64,000 nt of DNA from Desulforhopalus sp. (GCA_023231425.1 JALNVI010000004.1:1-64000), one strand, 5' to 3'. Counted from the first letter of the stretch, positions 8,424 to 17,676 are shown. Numbers and translations: made by a program. The notes: generated from the sequence alone by a model not told the origin.

Positions 8424-9071
8424 ATGGAAGGCATTGTGAAAGTTGATATCATCTCCGATGTGATGTGCCCGTGGTGTATCGTCGGTTATAAAAGGCTCGA
8501 AACGGCCATTAACGAAATGGGATTGCAGGGGAAGGTGCAGATTGAGTGGCACCCCTTTGAACTCAACCCGAATGAAACGGAAGAAGGTGAAGACTCCCGC
8601 AAGCACATGGAGAGGAAATACGCCATGACGCCGAAAGAGAGCAGAGAGTTTCAAACGCAGATAACGTCCCTTGCAAAAGAGGTTGGTTTCACCTTTGATT
8701 TCGACAAATGCACCCGCATAGTCAACTCCCGCGACTGCCATATTCTGCTGCAATTCGCCAAAGAGCATGGCAGGCAGACAGAACTGAAGATACGATTTTT
8801 TACGGCCCATTTTAGCGAAGGGAAAAATGTCGCCGACCGTAAACAACTTTTGAAAGAGGTGGAAGCAGTCGATCTCAACGCTGAAGAAGCGTATGCACGG
8901 CTCAATGATGAATCTGCCGTTGATCAGCTGAGAGAAGAGGAACGTCACTGGCAGCAGGCAGGAATTACTGCTGTTCCAACCATGATCTTTAACGGGTTGC
9001 CCCGACTGATCGGGGCGCAGCCTGTTGACGAGTACAAAAGGCTGCTGAAAAGACTGACCGCAAAGAAATAA
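8424..9071 (+). CDS. DsbA-family (FrnE-like) thiol oxidoreductase
   Basis: 215 residues with no signal peptide, hence cytoplasmic. Active site CPWC in SDVMCPWCIVG at residues 14-17, the WHPFELNP segment, and the cis-proline loop AVPTMIF near the C-terminus are hallmarks of the FrnE/2-hydroxychromene-2-carboxylate isomerase branch of the DsbA fold. Probably a disulfide reductase or isomerase used under oxidative or electrophile stress, given the divergent TetR regulator. Ribosome site AAGAGGTCTCTA. Confidence 0.9.
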   Translation: MEGIVKVDIISDVMCPWCIVGYKRLETAINEMGLQGKVQIEWHPFELNPNETEEGEDSRKHMERKYAMTPKESREFQTQITSLAKEVGFTFDFDKCTRIVNSRDCHILLQFAKEHGRQTELKIRFFTAHFSEGKNVADRKQLLKEVEAVDLNAEEAYARLNDESAVDQLREEERHWQQAGITAVPTMIFNGLPRLIGAQPVDEYKRLLKRLTAKK

Positions 9072-9730
9072 CTGCCTGACAACCTGTCGTTCCGGCAGAC
9101 AGAGATGCAAAACACCTCTCCCTGTCTCCAGAAAACAGCCCGCCGCCAGACGATTCCTTTCCGGTTCAGGTGCATCCATTATGATAAAAGGTTTTCTCCT
9201 TAAAAGATAAGCCACGAGACTGTCAAACTTCCACCTCCGGCAGCTAACTCGTCGAACTCTCTATTTTTTATTCATTCTCCCGTTGACAATGGCTCCATAA
9301 GGAGTATATTCTTTTTCCCTTATATGTAAGCATCTAGAAACAGTTAGGCCTTGTCAAAAGATCTGCCTGCTCCGGGCCCCTGACCGACACGCTTATCCTC
9401 CTCAGCTTTGAAAAAAGCTGCAGGGCCACTCAGGCCCGTCCAGCGCTATGCGGAGCACCATGTCTGCGGGCTTGCCATAGTTGGGATATTGACTCCTTTA
9501 AATGAATCAGTGAAACCTTCTCGGACACACCATGGAAAGAGGACAGCAGTGACCATCAATACGGTTGCCCCCTAAACACCCGGAAGATTTACTGTGCAGT
9601 GCCAAAATGGCGGTCGTAACGTATATCTTCTTTGAAAAAAGAGACAGCTCTTACCGAAACTCATTGCCAACTCCTCTCTTTTCCATGGAGAAAGAGTCTA
9701 TATAGAAACCTGTAGAAGAGAAAAAATATA
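9072..9730. other. 659-bp gap without a recognisable gene
   Basis: No frame gives a credible protein. A short hairpin (CAGCTTTGAAAAAAGCTG) lies near 9406-9422, and an isolated Cys-rich open stretch follows (about 9404-9500) that ends quickly. No toxin gene is visible beside the antitoxin-like gene that follows. Confidence 0.45.
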
Positions 9731-10087
9731 ATGATTATTGATTATGACGTACAGATTATCAAGGAAAGTGGACGACCGGCTTTTGTGGTAGTTCCCTACG
9801 CGAAATGGATTCAACTCAGTGGCGACAATGACGCCGGCGGAGTCTATATTCCCTCTGAGGTGCGGATCATGCACGCCAAAACCGGCCTCTCGCTGATCGC
9901 CTCCTGGCGCAGGCACCTGAAAATCACCCAGCGCGAACTGGCTGAAGATCTCGGGATGACCCAGCCAGCCATCGCCCAGATTGAAAAAGCGGGGACCAAA
10001 AACAGACCCGAAACCCTTGAGAAAATAGCCCACGCACTGAAAATTGAGGTGGAACAGCTCACCGTTAACTTTCCACACTCCTCCTGA
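9731..10087 (+). CDS. XRE-family HTH protein (antitoxin-like)
   Basis: 118 residues. The C-terminal half carries a Cro/CI-type helix-turn-helix (RRHLKITQRELAEDLGMTQ followed by PAIAQIEK, about residues 61-88). The N-terminal 50 residues (DYDVQIIKESGRPAFVVVPYAKW) resemble the Phd-like N-terminus of fused antitoxins and should mediate dimerisation. No RelE/HigB-type partner is visible on either side within 600 bp, so it may be an orphan antitoxin or a plain regulator. Ribosome site GAAGAGAAAAAATATA. Confidence 0.75.
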   Translation: MIIDYDVQIIKESGRPAFVVVPYAKWIQLSGDNDAGGVYIPSEVRIMHAKTGLSLIASWRRHLKITQRELAEDLGMTQPAIAQIEKAGTKNRPETLEKIAHALKIEVEQLTVNFPHSS

Positions 10088-10141
10088 AAAAAAAAAGCCC
10101 CCCGCTTTGCAGAATACAAGGAGCCGCACAGAGCGGGGCTT
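10088..10141 (-). terminator. Intrinsic terminator for the minus-strand response regulator
   Basis: On the minus strand AAGCCCCGCTCTGTG pairs with CTGCAAAGCGGGGGGCT and is followed by T10. It lies between the convergent XRE gene and the response-regulator remnant. Confidence 0.75.
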
Positions 10142-10230
10142 AATGTCTGACAATCTTTTTGCCATCCTTCTTCAAGGTGCTCATCCTGTATATAGCGGAA
10201 AGAGAGAAGAGCAGAAATTTCAACCGCTGG

Positions 10231-10941
10231 TCACACCTCTTTGAACATGTACCCGACTCCGGCAACGGTCTCGACTTTCACCCCTTCCACCTGTGCCTTT
10301 GCCATCTTTTTACGGATATTGGCAACGTGCATAACCAGTGCTCTGGTCTCCACCGGTTTTTTGTAGCCAGGGACATCGCTGAGCAGGTCAACATGGGAGG
10401 CGACGGAGGCTTTACGCTCGACAAGGTAGAGCAGCAGATCAAACTCTGTTTTGGTGAGTTTCAAAAAATCAGCCCCCCCCCCACGATAATTTCACGGGCC
10501 AGCGGTTTAATGACGATATTACCGAAAGGCATCTCGCTGACCAGGCTGCGTTGAGCAGATAAATCGAAGCGGCGCAAAACGCTCTTCACCCTCGAAAGCA
10601 GTTCCCGTGTGCTGAACGGTTTCCCCACATAATCATCAGCACCGTGATCCAGTCCTTTCACCTTGTCATCCACCGTATTTTTATCGGTGAGCATGATAAT
10701 GGGAGTCTGGTTGCCACCAGCGCGCAGATTGGCGAGAACGGTTAAACCCGTCCACAAAGGGCATCACCACATCAAGAAGGATGATATCCGGCTGAATCTC
10801 ATCCACACGCGCAACCATGTCCCGCCCGTATTCTTCGGTAAAGACCTCTGCACCCTGTGATTCAAAACAGGTTCGCAGAAGAGAAAGAATTCCCTCATCA
10901 TCTTCAGCAATGAGTATTTTCGTTCCAGCAAGGTCATTCAT
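10231..10941 (-). pseudogene. OmpR-family response regulator with two frameshifts
   Basis: The three pieces join into one full-length regulator. The first (10941 down to about 10745) has the receiver start KILIAEDDEGILSLL and PDIILLDVVMPFVDG. The second continues LTVLANLRAGGNQTPIIMLTDKN...GADDYVGKPFS after a 1-nt shift near 10744. The third is the winged-helix effector domain (LTKTEFDLLLYL...VAGVGYMF) after a second shift in a G10 tract (10473-10482). Asp phosphorylation site (LLD) and Lys (GKPF) are intact. The remains of a kinase were not found. Two indels suggest decay; the homopolymer shift could instead be phase variation or a sequencing error. Confidence 0.85.
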
Positions 10942-11899
10942 TTCAAAAGCTCCTGAGCAGAAAACTCCGTGACATCCTGCAGAGGTGCAGATGAGGAGGC
11001 AAACCCTGCTCTTGAAAAGTTTTGACGGATTGTAGAATTTTTTGTGTGCAGTCTACTGCTCTTATGGAAAAAAAAGTTGCCGAACAGTATTTTCCTTTCC
11101 CTCTTTACTCTAAAAGACTATGTACTTACATATTTGGCAGTCTGTAATTGCACAATCAGCAGCTCAGATACAACTCCGGAGGAAATTGGCTGCTCCCTCT
11201 GCATGCCAGAAAAGAGAGTTCATGCATGGAGAGGCCAACCTCACTCTCTCCACGCAGCCGCACGAAAAGATCAAGACCGCGTGCAGGATACAACAGTCAC
11301 TGCATCGTCCGCCCGGTATGTTTCCGCTCAATCGGAAAGAGGAGAACGAACTCGCCACCGAACCCCTCATGCTCCATCAACAATTTACCGAACAGTTTTT
11401 TGCCAGCCACAAGTTCCGGCAGGGCACGATCACTGCCATTCAGCATAACATCTCTGCCACAACCGGCGAATCTTTTTCCAGTCAGACAGTCACACCACAG
11501 AAGAGAAGCGCCAGGCCCTGCAGTCAGTTGAGGACAACGTCATCGGAGACGGGTCTGCCCCCGCAAAGGAAAATGACGAACAGAAGGAACGCCACAGATA
11601 CCGCCTTAAATTTACCAATACGGAACGCTCAGGAAAGAGTGCGGACATTATGGCGTATCACGCAGCAGTATTTACCAGCTTGAGCAAAACACACTGAAGC
11701 ACCTGCGCAGTTTTCTCACACCTGAGTCACCCGAGGTCTCCACTTGGAAATTACCGGGAAATCATCTCCAGGTCTCTTTACTCTCGCATTTTCAGCAAGG
11801 GTAATGTATTTTGTTTGTCCCGCTTTTTTCAAATATAAATATCAACGCAATAACAGCACGTTAGCATCCTTAAACAAAATTTTCCCGTGGTGCCCGAAA
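10942..11899. other. Region without an intact gene, possible coding remnant
   Basis: Open frames on the + strand (11120-11683 and overlaps) have unnatural composition. One stretch, about 11470-11697, looks more protein-like in a different frame (EEKRQALQSVEDNVIGDG, then RHRYRLKFTNTE, GKSADIMAYHAAVF) and ends at TGA 11695-11697; it could join an upstream frame by a shift in a T5 tract near 11472. No family recognised. This may be the decayed neighbour of the broken response regulator. Confidence 0.3.
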
Positions 11900-12766
11900 A
11901 TGGCCAAAAAAACAAAAAATCCAGAGTTCAAAGCGGTGATATCTGACATCGTACTTATCACCCTGGGCTCTTTCATATACGCCATTGGGGCCAATGCGAT
12001 CCTTGCACATCACGACTTCATCACCGGTGGTCTCTACGGTGCGGCACTGCTCACGGCCCGTATCACCGGCACGTTCACCCCCGGGCTGTGGTATCTGATC
12101 TTCAACATTCCGCTGCTCTATATCAGCTGGAAAACTTTCAGTCGCCGTTTCTTTGTCTATACGACCTATGGGATCCTCATACAGACCTTCTTTCTAGAAA
12201 TACTGAAGCTGAACTATCCCATCCAGGACCAGCTCTACGCCGCTATTGCCAGTGGGGTTATCACTGGTGTCGGGTGTGGTGTAATCCTGCGTTCACGGGG
12301 GTCGGGAGGCGGACTGGATGTTGTGGCACTCTTCCTGCTGCGCAAATGGAATCTCGGGGTTGGGAAATTCTATCTCATCTTCAACACAGCCCTGTTTGTC
12401 TTCCTTGCCGCCCGCTATACACCGGATATATTGATTTCCTCCATCATCCTCTCTTTCACTTCTTCGATACTGATTGAGCAGGTGTTGACACTCTCAAACG
12501 CACGGAAAATTGTCTATATTCTCAGTGAACATTATGAGCGGATTGTTAAAGTAATCACCCTTGAGATGAAAATGGGTGCCACCCTGATCAACGTCCGGGG
12601 TGCCTACTCTGGTCACGACAAGCAGATGGTAATGACGATTACCAATAATCTGCAGATGAAGAAACTTGAGGATGTAGTCTTTGCCGAAGATCCTGATGCT
12701 CTGTTTATCGCTGAGAACAGTTTTAACGTCATTGGTTCCAGCTTCGGTAAGAGAAAGATGTATTAG
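11900..12766 (+). CDS. YitT family membrane protein (DUF2179 domain)
   Basis: 288 residues from ATG 11900; the frame stays open to 11744, but that extension has no family similarity and 288 matches the usual YitT length of about 280-290. N-terminal half has five or six membrane segments with the family signatures GANAILAHHDFITGG and GSGGGLDVVALFL. The C-terminal DUF2179 domain has MGATLINVRGAYSG and FAEDPDALFIAE. Function of the family is unsettled (membrane protein, transport suspected). Ribosome site is weak. Neighbouring genes give no clue. Confidence 0.88.
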   Translation: MAKKTKNPEFKAVISDIVLITLGSFIYAIGANAILAHHDFITGGLYGAALLTARITGTFTPGLWYLIFNIPLLYISWKTFSRRFFVYTTYGILIQTFFLEILKLNYPIQDQLYAAIASGVITGVGCGVILRSRGSGGGLDVVALFLLRKWNLGVGKFYLIFNTALFVFLAARYTPDILISSIILSFTSSILIEQVLTLSNARKIVYILSEHYERIVKVITLEMKMGATLINVRGAYSGHDKQMVMTITNNLQMKKLEDVVFAEDPDALFIAENSFNVIGSSFGKRKMY

Positions 12767-12841
12767 CAGTCTGTCCGAGACAGGCTCCCAGGAAAAAAAG
12801 CGCACCGTAAAAGGGGAAACTTTCAGGAAGCAATTTTCCCT

Positions 12842-13770
12842 TTACTGCACTCCTTCAAACCCTGCACCGCAACCTCGGCAAGCCAGCTGAGCATCCACAC
12901 CAGAGAGTTCTGCACTCCCTTTGACAACACGTTTCACCGCCGCCAGCACCCGTTCCCGGACCTCCGTCCAGATGGCACGGACAGTACCACGCAGAACAAC
13001 CTCTCCGGCGATTGCGTTGCGCACCGTACCGGCGTAAAATTCACCGACGGTAATCACCACCGCGGTGTTGGGACCACTCTCCCGCGACACGACTGTCTGC
13101 AGGGCCTGAATCAATGTCGCCCGGCGACAACACAGTCCCGGGCCTCCTGCGGTTGTGCCGCATGGCCACCGTGTCCGAGAAGATGGATGGGTACCTTGAA
13201 TAATCTTGTATTTCGTTCCTATTCAAGGTTCCCGAATATCAAAGGGGTCGGCAAAGGAACAGATCGGCCCCCCATCCACGGTGATACAGTCGGAAGGGAA
13301 ATGGGTGTCAAGATAACCGCCGAACACAGCGTCAACTCCCTCCAGAACCCCTGCCCGCACCATTTTATCCGCGCCGTTACCATTCTCCTCTGCGGGTTGA
13401 AAGAACAACCGCACCTCGCCACAGAAATTCCGTTTCTGCAGGAGTCGTACCACAACCAGGCAGAGCCGCCACATGACCGTCGTGGCCGCAGGCGTACATC
13501 TTTCCTGCCACCTCAGAGGCAAACGCCAGTCCGATACACTCCTGTATCGGCAGGGCATCCATATCCCGCCCGCAGGGCCACCACCGGTCCGTCACCTTTT
13601 TTCAGGACAGCGACAATTCCAGTACCAGCAACACCACTCCGTGCGGGGATCCCAGGGGGTTCAAGCTCGCTGCAGATCAACGCGGCGGTCTGCATTTCCT
13701 CAAAGGCCAGTTCCGGGTGACGATGCAGACTCCGGCGAATTTGTCGCATATATGGCAGTAACTCTTCCAC
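12842..13770 (-). pseudogene. M20 family amidohydrolase (HipO/IAA-hydrolase type), disrupted
   Basis: Fragments in several frames add up to one M20 peptidase/N-acyl amino acid hydrolase: LHRHPELAFEE; DMDALPIQE; YACGHDGHVAAL; LFFQPAEENGNGADKMV; HLLGHGGHAAQPQEARD; then LQTVVSRESGPNTAVVITVG. At least three frame changes (near 13590, 13460 and 13115) plus the 45-bp element copy C at 13189-13233, inserted just before the HGGHAA dimerisation-domain motif, inactivate it. Removing the element and one 4-bp target copy restores the frame across that junction (DPFDI then HLLGHGG). GTG 13770 lies 3 bp after the DUF4177-like gene, so it was the last gene of that operon. Confidence 0.9.
13189..13233 (+). 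repeat. Dispersed palindromic element, copy C (45-bp form, inserted in a gene)
   Basis: GGGTACCTTGAATA ... TATTCAAGGTTCCC, 43 of 45 positions of the consensus short form. Flanks GGAT (13185-13188) and GAAT (13234-13237) match at 3 of 4 positions, as expected for an aged target duplication. Confidence 0.85.
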
Positions 13771-13773
13771 GGC

Positions 13774-14208
13774 TCAGCGAATACGGATGGAACCGACAGT
13801 CGCGGACTGCACGACGGCCTTGTTTTTTTTACCCCTGAGACCAGGTCTCTCAATACTGAGATCTATCGGCCTTGACGTTGAAACCTCCTCTAAATCATCT
13901 TCGTCAACAATAACGGCTTCCGCGATCTCGGGAAATTTTTCCTCCTCAAGGTCTTCCACCAACGTCCAGCGTCCCTTCGCCAGCACCGGCTTTTCCACTG
14001 CCTCGGGCACGAAATCATCAATCCTGCTGAGTGGCTGTTTTAAAATAGCAGTCAATCCCTCAAGGGTCTCTACCACCGAGACAAGTTCCCACCCCACCCT
14101 GCCATATTCGTTCAGCGAGGTTTCGATCTCATCCTCATCAAGAAAGGCACTGCCGAGCAACCCCTCTTTCTTCATCATGTAGTGAACTGTTTTATAACTC
14201 CAGCGCAT
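13774..14208 (-). CDS. DUF4177-like small protein
   Basis: 144 residues. The N-terminal 55 residues (WSYKTVHYMMKK, LNEYGRVGWELVSVVE, AILKQP) match the DUF4177 pattern of a short beta-alpha-beta protein containing GWELVS. The rest is acidic and probably disordered (VDEDDLEEV), ending with a basic tail. No known activity. Ribosome site AGGAG overlaps the stop of the MORN gene, 11 bp upstream, so translation is likely coupled. Confidence 0.7.
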   Translation of the reverse strand: MRWSYKTVHYMMKKEGLLGSAFLDEDEIETSLNEYGRVGWELVSVVETLEGLTAILKQPLSRIDDFVPEAVEKPVLAKGRWTLVEDLEEEKFPEIAEAVIVDEDDLEEVSTSRPIDLSIERPGLRGKKNKAVVQSATVGSIRIR

Positions 14209-14219
14209 AATTTTTCTCC

Positions 14220-15875
14220 TTATTCCCCGATATATTGATCGTTACGAAAAGTTCCTTCCACAACTTTGCCGTTGCCCTGTACCAGATGCCCCTGCCCGTT
14301 GCGGCGGCCAAAACGAAAATCCCCATTGTAGATCGCTCCGCTCGCAGAGCGGAGTTCACCCTCCCCGTGGGGCAAATCATCCGCAAACTCTCCCGTATAA
14401 AAAGAACCATCAGCGTAATGCAGTTCGCCCCTCCCCTCGAAGACACCATTTTCAAACTGACCCGAATAACGACTGCCGTCGGCAAAGCTGTAGGTACCGT
14501 TGCCGGAGAAAAGATCATTATGGAAGCCACCATCGTAACGTGAGCCATCGGGATACGTGAAAATTCCCTGTCCCTCTTTATGATTGTCGGCGAAACGTCC
14601 CTTATAGCTGCGGCCGTCGACGTGGTTATAGGCACCTTCGCCGTGCAGATGCCCCTCTACCAGATCACCGGTATAGACATCGCCACCGGGGAAACGCAGG
14701 GTTCCCCGACCGTCCATCAACCCTTTTTTCACCATTCCCTTATAGCTGCGACCATCGTTGAATTTCACGCTGACCATCCCATCCGCCATGGTTCCGGCGA
14801 TACGGTTACAGATCCGTCCCCAGCGCACAACATAAGGTGCGGTGACGTTCTCATCTTCCACGTCGTCAACCAGATTGCCATCGACAACCACATGTTGTTC
14901 GCTCTCCGGTTCCCCAAAAACAGACTCAGCAGAATTTCCGGAACCGGAGCCCTGAATGCCATCTGTGGTGAGACCCTCTCCGGCGACACCGCCGTCGTTT
15001 TCCACACCGCCTATTGCGACTGCCACCCGGCCATCGGTATCACGGGAGACATTTTCCTCGGCAGCCAGCGGCAGGCCCCCTTTCACCTCGCCATTATAAA
15101 TGGTGCCGTCGGGCCAGATAATCTTCCCCCTGCCGCTGGCCAGACCTTTGACAAACGTTCCAGAATATTTGTGCCCGTCGGTGTAGATAAGGGTTCCTGC
15201 ACCTTCGTAGATATTATTGACAAACATCCCCTTGTAGTGTTCGCCGTCGGCACTGTCGTAGATCCCGAACCCGTGGCGTGCCTTGCCTTTAAATTCACCC
15301 TTGTAGTGCGAGCCATCGGGATACTGCCGTTCTCCACTGCCGGCCGGCTTCCCGTTGCGGAAATTACCCTGGTACCAGCTGTTATCGGCATAAACGAGTT
15401 TGCCTTTCCCATCGAGCAGATTGTTGCGGAACTCGCCCTCATAATGGCTGCCTTCAAGAGTCTTAAGAACCCCGAAACCGTGAAAGCGACCGAGGTTGAA
15501 ATCACCGTTATACTTCGTTCCGTTCTTGAGAATCATTATTCCGCGCCCATGAATTACCCCATTCAGGAAATGGCCATTGTATTTGCGACCGTCTGGATGG
15601 GTAAGTGTCCCTTCGCCGTGGAATCGCCCGGCCTTCAACTCACCGGTATAGAGGGAACCGTCGGAGAATCTGAGAAGCCCCTTGCCATCCATCAGTCCTT
15701 TGTTGAAATGCCCCTCATATCGGCGACCGTCCCGGGCAACAAAAACACCATTACCATTCAGACAGTTCCCCGCGACACAGTCCGCCATGGCCAGACTGAC
15801 AGAAGCAATATCCAATACAAACAATATCCCGCAACCCGCCAGCAGGACAGCCTTTCCATATTTTAATATTCTCAA
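14220..15875 (-). CDS. MORN-repeat protein, exported, two repeat blocks
   Basis: 551 residues. TTG start at 15875 is supported by AGAGGATTACA just upstream. An N-terminal hydrophobic signal (about residues 8-30) ends near AMA, suggesting export. About 18 MORN repeats of 23 residues (pattern xYxGxFxxGxxxGxG) form two blocks: ten at about 42-270 and eight at about 370-551, separated by an acidic, Gly/Ser-rich linker. Both blocks open with nearly the same wording (KGLMDGKGLLRF and KGLMDGRGTLRF), so the protein arose by internal duplication. MORN arrays form elongated beta scaffolds and may bind lipid or protein. Flanked by the Gate-domain and DUF4177-like genes in one operon. Confidence 0.9.
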   Translation of the reverse strand: MRILKYGKAVLLAGCGILFVLDIASVSLAMADCVAGNCLNGNGVFVARDGRRYEGHFNKGLMDGKGLLRFSDGSLYTGELKAGRFHGEGTLTHPDGRKYNGHFLNGVIHGRGIMILKNGTKYNGDFNLGRFHGFGVLKTLEGSHYEGEFRNNLLDGKGKLVYADNSWYQGNFRNGKPAGSGERQYPDGSHYKGEFKGKARHGFGIYDSADGEHYKGMFVNNIYEGAGTLIYTDGHKYSGTFVKGLASGRGKIIWPDGTIYNGEVKGGLPLAAEENVSRDTDGRVAVAIGGVENDGGVAGEGLTTDGIQGSGSGNSAESVFGEPESEQHVVVDGNLVDDVEDENVTAPYVVRWGRICNRIAGTMADGMVSVKFNDGRSYKGMVKKGLMDGRGTLRFPGGDVYTGDLVEGHLHGEGAYNHVDGRSYKGRFADNHKEGQGIFTYPDGSRYDGGFHNDLFSGNGTYSFADGSRYSGQFENGVFEGRGELHYADGSFYTGEFADDLPHGEGELRSASGAIYNGDFRFGRRNGQGHLVQGNGKVVEGTFRNDQYIGE

Positions 15876-15893
15876 TGTAATCCTCTCTCAGTT

Positions 15894-16904
15894 CTATTTC
15901 ACCGACACTCTTCGCCTGAAGTAAACCCAAAGGTATAGAAATATAAGGGAAAAAACCATCCGCACCCATAAAATTCCAATAAATTTTCCACCAATGGCTG
16001 CCATCAACAGAGTATCTTCAATAAGGCTGTGACACAAACCGAGCAACAGCATGGAATTAAAGACCTCCTCCCGGCTCAGCCGACCCGACTGTGCCTCCCG
16101 AATAATCAGCGCCCCGCCATAACCGATCCCCATCAACATGCCAACCACGGTAAGCGGAGCGGCGCTGGAGGTCATGCCAAAGTTGGGCAGCACGGGAGCG
16201 AGCAACCGCTCAAGGAGATCAAGCACACCGAAACGGCGCAGCATCTTCATAACCACAAGGATGCAAAAGATTATGACAATAATAAACAGAATATTCTGTA
16301 CCTGATCCGCCGTCCAGGACAGCAGACCGCTGTCGGCAAGCGGTGCTTTAAAGAGCAACTGCGGCCGATTCTGCAAAAAGTTAAAACGCAGACAGAAAAA
16401 GGAGAAGAAAGCTCCATATGCAAGTGCAGCAAAAAAACGCATCAGCCCGACGACGAGAGCACTCGATCCCGCCCGCTTCGCGACCATAAGTTCAACCGGC
16501 AGGGAGTGACAGTAGAGCAGCACCGAGGCGAGAACGGTAATCTGTGCCGAAGTGAGGTGAAGGTCAGGAGCCAGGGACATAAAGACAGCAATGCCGCCGT
16601 AGAGGCTGGTCATCATCGCCGTCCCCCACACCAGCCCGAGCTCACCAGGAAGTCCGATCAATTCCATCAGCGGAGCAAAGAGCGAGGCAAGGGTGTAAAT
16701 AAGTCCCAGCTCTTCAAGAATTTTAGTGACAATTACCACCGGAATGATGATTCTGATCAGTTCCCGGCTGGTCTGCCAGGTCTCTGCAGCAAGGGCAGCA
16801 AGACAACCGCGCAAGGATGAAGCTGCTCCGGAAGGGGATATTTCAGGCATAGTCATATCGGGAGAGAGAGTTACAACCGCAGACAGCAACGAAAAAGAAA
16901 CCAC
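15894..16904 (-). CDS. Nucleoside-recognition (Gate) domain membrane protein
   Basis: 336 residues from a GTG at 16904 (an ATG at 16856 is an alternative; neither has a strong ribosome site). Two Gate-type halves of membrane segments: the first with IIIPVVIVTKILEELG and GTAMMTSLYGGIAV, the second with FIIVIIFCILVV and GMLMGIGYGGALI. Members include SpmA/SpmB and YjiH; the substrate is unknown. First gene of the operon Gate protein, MORN protein, DUF4177-like protein, amidohydrolase remnant; the MORN gene starts 18 bp after its stop. Confidence 0.82.
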   Translation of the reverse strand: MVSFSLLSAVVTLSPDMTMPEISPSGAASSLRGCLAALAAETWQTSRELIRIIIPVVIVTKILEELGLIYTLASLFAPLMELIGLPGELGLVWGTAMMTSLYGGIAVFMSLAPDLHLTSAQITVLASVLLYCHSLPVELMVAKRAGSSALVVGLMRFFAALAYGAFFSFFCLRFNFLQNRPQLLFKAPLADSGLLSWTADQVQNILFIIVIIFCILVVMKMLRRFGVLDLLERLLAPVLPNFGMTSSAAPLTVVGMLMGIGYGGALIIREAQSGRLSREEVFNSMLLLGLCHSLIEDTLLMAAIGGKFIGILWVRMVFSLIFLYLWVYFRRRVSVK

Positions 16905-17103
16905 AGAGAGAAAACAAAAAAATGACTACGCGACAATTCCGCTGGAACGTGAGATCCCGGAGTTGCCACCGTCATCCTTCTTTTCTTCAAACATCTGAGA
17001 ACAGGAGCCAGAGCTGCGCAGGACAACAAGCGCTGCATTTTAAGCACTTTTAAAATTCATTGCCGACAATCATACAGCCTGGCCTCAGGGAACATAGTAG
17101 TGG

Positions 17104-17131
17104 AGATCTTGAATAATCAGCCTTTCGCCTG
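17104..17131 (-). repeat. Dispersed palindromic element, copy D (fragment of one arm)
   Basis: AGATCTTGAATAATCAGCCT then TTCGCC corresponds to the reverse complement of the right arm of the long element; the rest is missing. Lies between the Gate-protein promoter region and the sixA 3' end. Confidence 0.45.
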
Positions 17132-17167
17132 AGAAAAAAAGACCTCCTTTTGCAGCCGAACACCCGG

Positions 17168-17665
17168 TCAGAGTTTCCGGTTCTGAGGAAAATCATAAAA
17201 GGCGATATGAGCACAGCTTTTTTTCAACGCCGTCGCATCCTTCTTCTTCACCTCAAGTGCAGCTACTGCAGAGGTGGGCATCTCGTACAGAGATTTCCCG
17301 CCGAGCTCCCCGGCAAAGTCACTGAGCCCAGGATTGTGGCCCACGAGCATAACTCTGTCGTGCTTTTTCAACTGCTCTGTGAGGACCTCGCGCAGCTCCC
17401 TGACCCCGCCAGTGTAGAGCTTTTTTTTCACGATAATATTTTTTTTGTCAATCCCCAGCGCCACGGCCATCCGTTTTGCCGTCTTGCGCGCCCGCCGGGC
17501 GGGACCAGTGAGAATGCAGTCCACCTTCACTTTTTTTGCAGCCAGACGCCCGGACATTTCCCGAGCGTCAAGCTTGCCCCGTTTACTGAGGGGACGTTCG
17601 ATATCTTCCAGTTCCGGGAAGCTCCAACTTGATTTCGCATGGCGAACAAGAAATATTTTCTTCAT
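17168..17665 (-). CDS. sixA: Phosphohistidine phosphatase SixA family
   Basis: 165 residues from ATG 17665 with AAGAGG upstream. The frame stays open a further 70 codons upstream, but that is the 18-bp repeat array of element E. Histidine-phosphatase core: VRHAKSSW with the nucleophile His at the N-terminus, LSKRGKLDA, a second Arg/His site at ILTGPARRARKTA, and VGHNPGLSDFA near residue 105. SixA removes phosphate from histidine phosphotransfer domains. The only leader sequence available is element E, so its promoter must lie within or beyond the element. Confidence 0.88.
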   Translation of the reverse strand: MKKIFLVRHAKSSWSFPELEDIERPLSKRGKLDAREMSGRLAAKKVKVDCILTGPARRARKTAKRMAVALGIDKKNIIVKKKLYTGGVRELREVLTEQLKKHDRVMLVGHNPGLSDFAGELGGKSLYEMPTSAVAALEVKKKDATALKKSCAHIAFYDFPQNRKL

Positions 17666-17676
17666 AGTCCTCTTAT

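Noticed and set aside
11120..11683. 187-codon + strand ORF
   Set aside because: Rich in Gln/His/Thr/Arg without any domain pattern; a different frame in its 3' part looks more natural.
14580..15866. Long open frame on the + strand, 428 codons
   Set aside because: Antisense shadow of the MORN repeats; periodic codon use keeps the opposite strand open, and the minus-strand protein is unmistakable.
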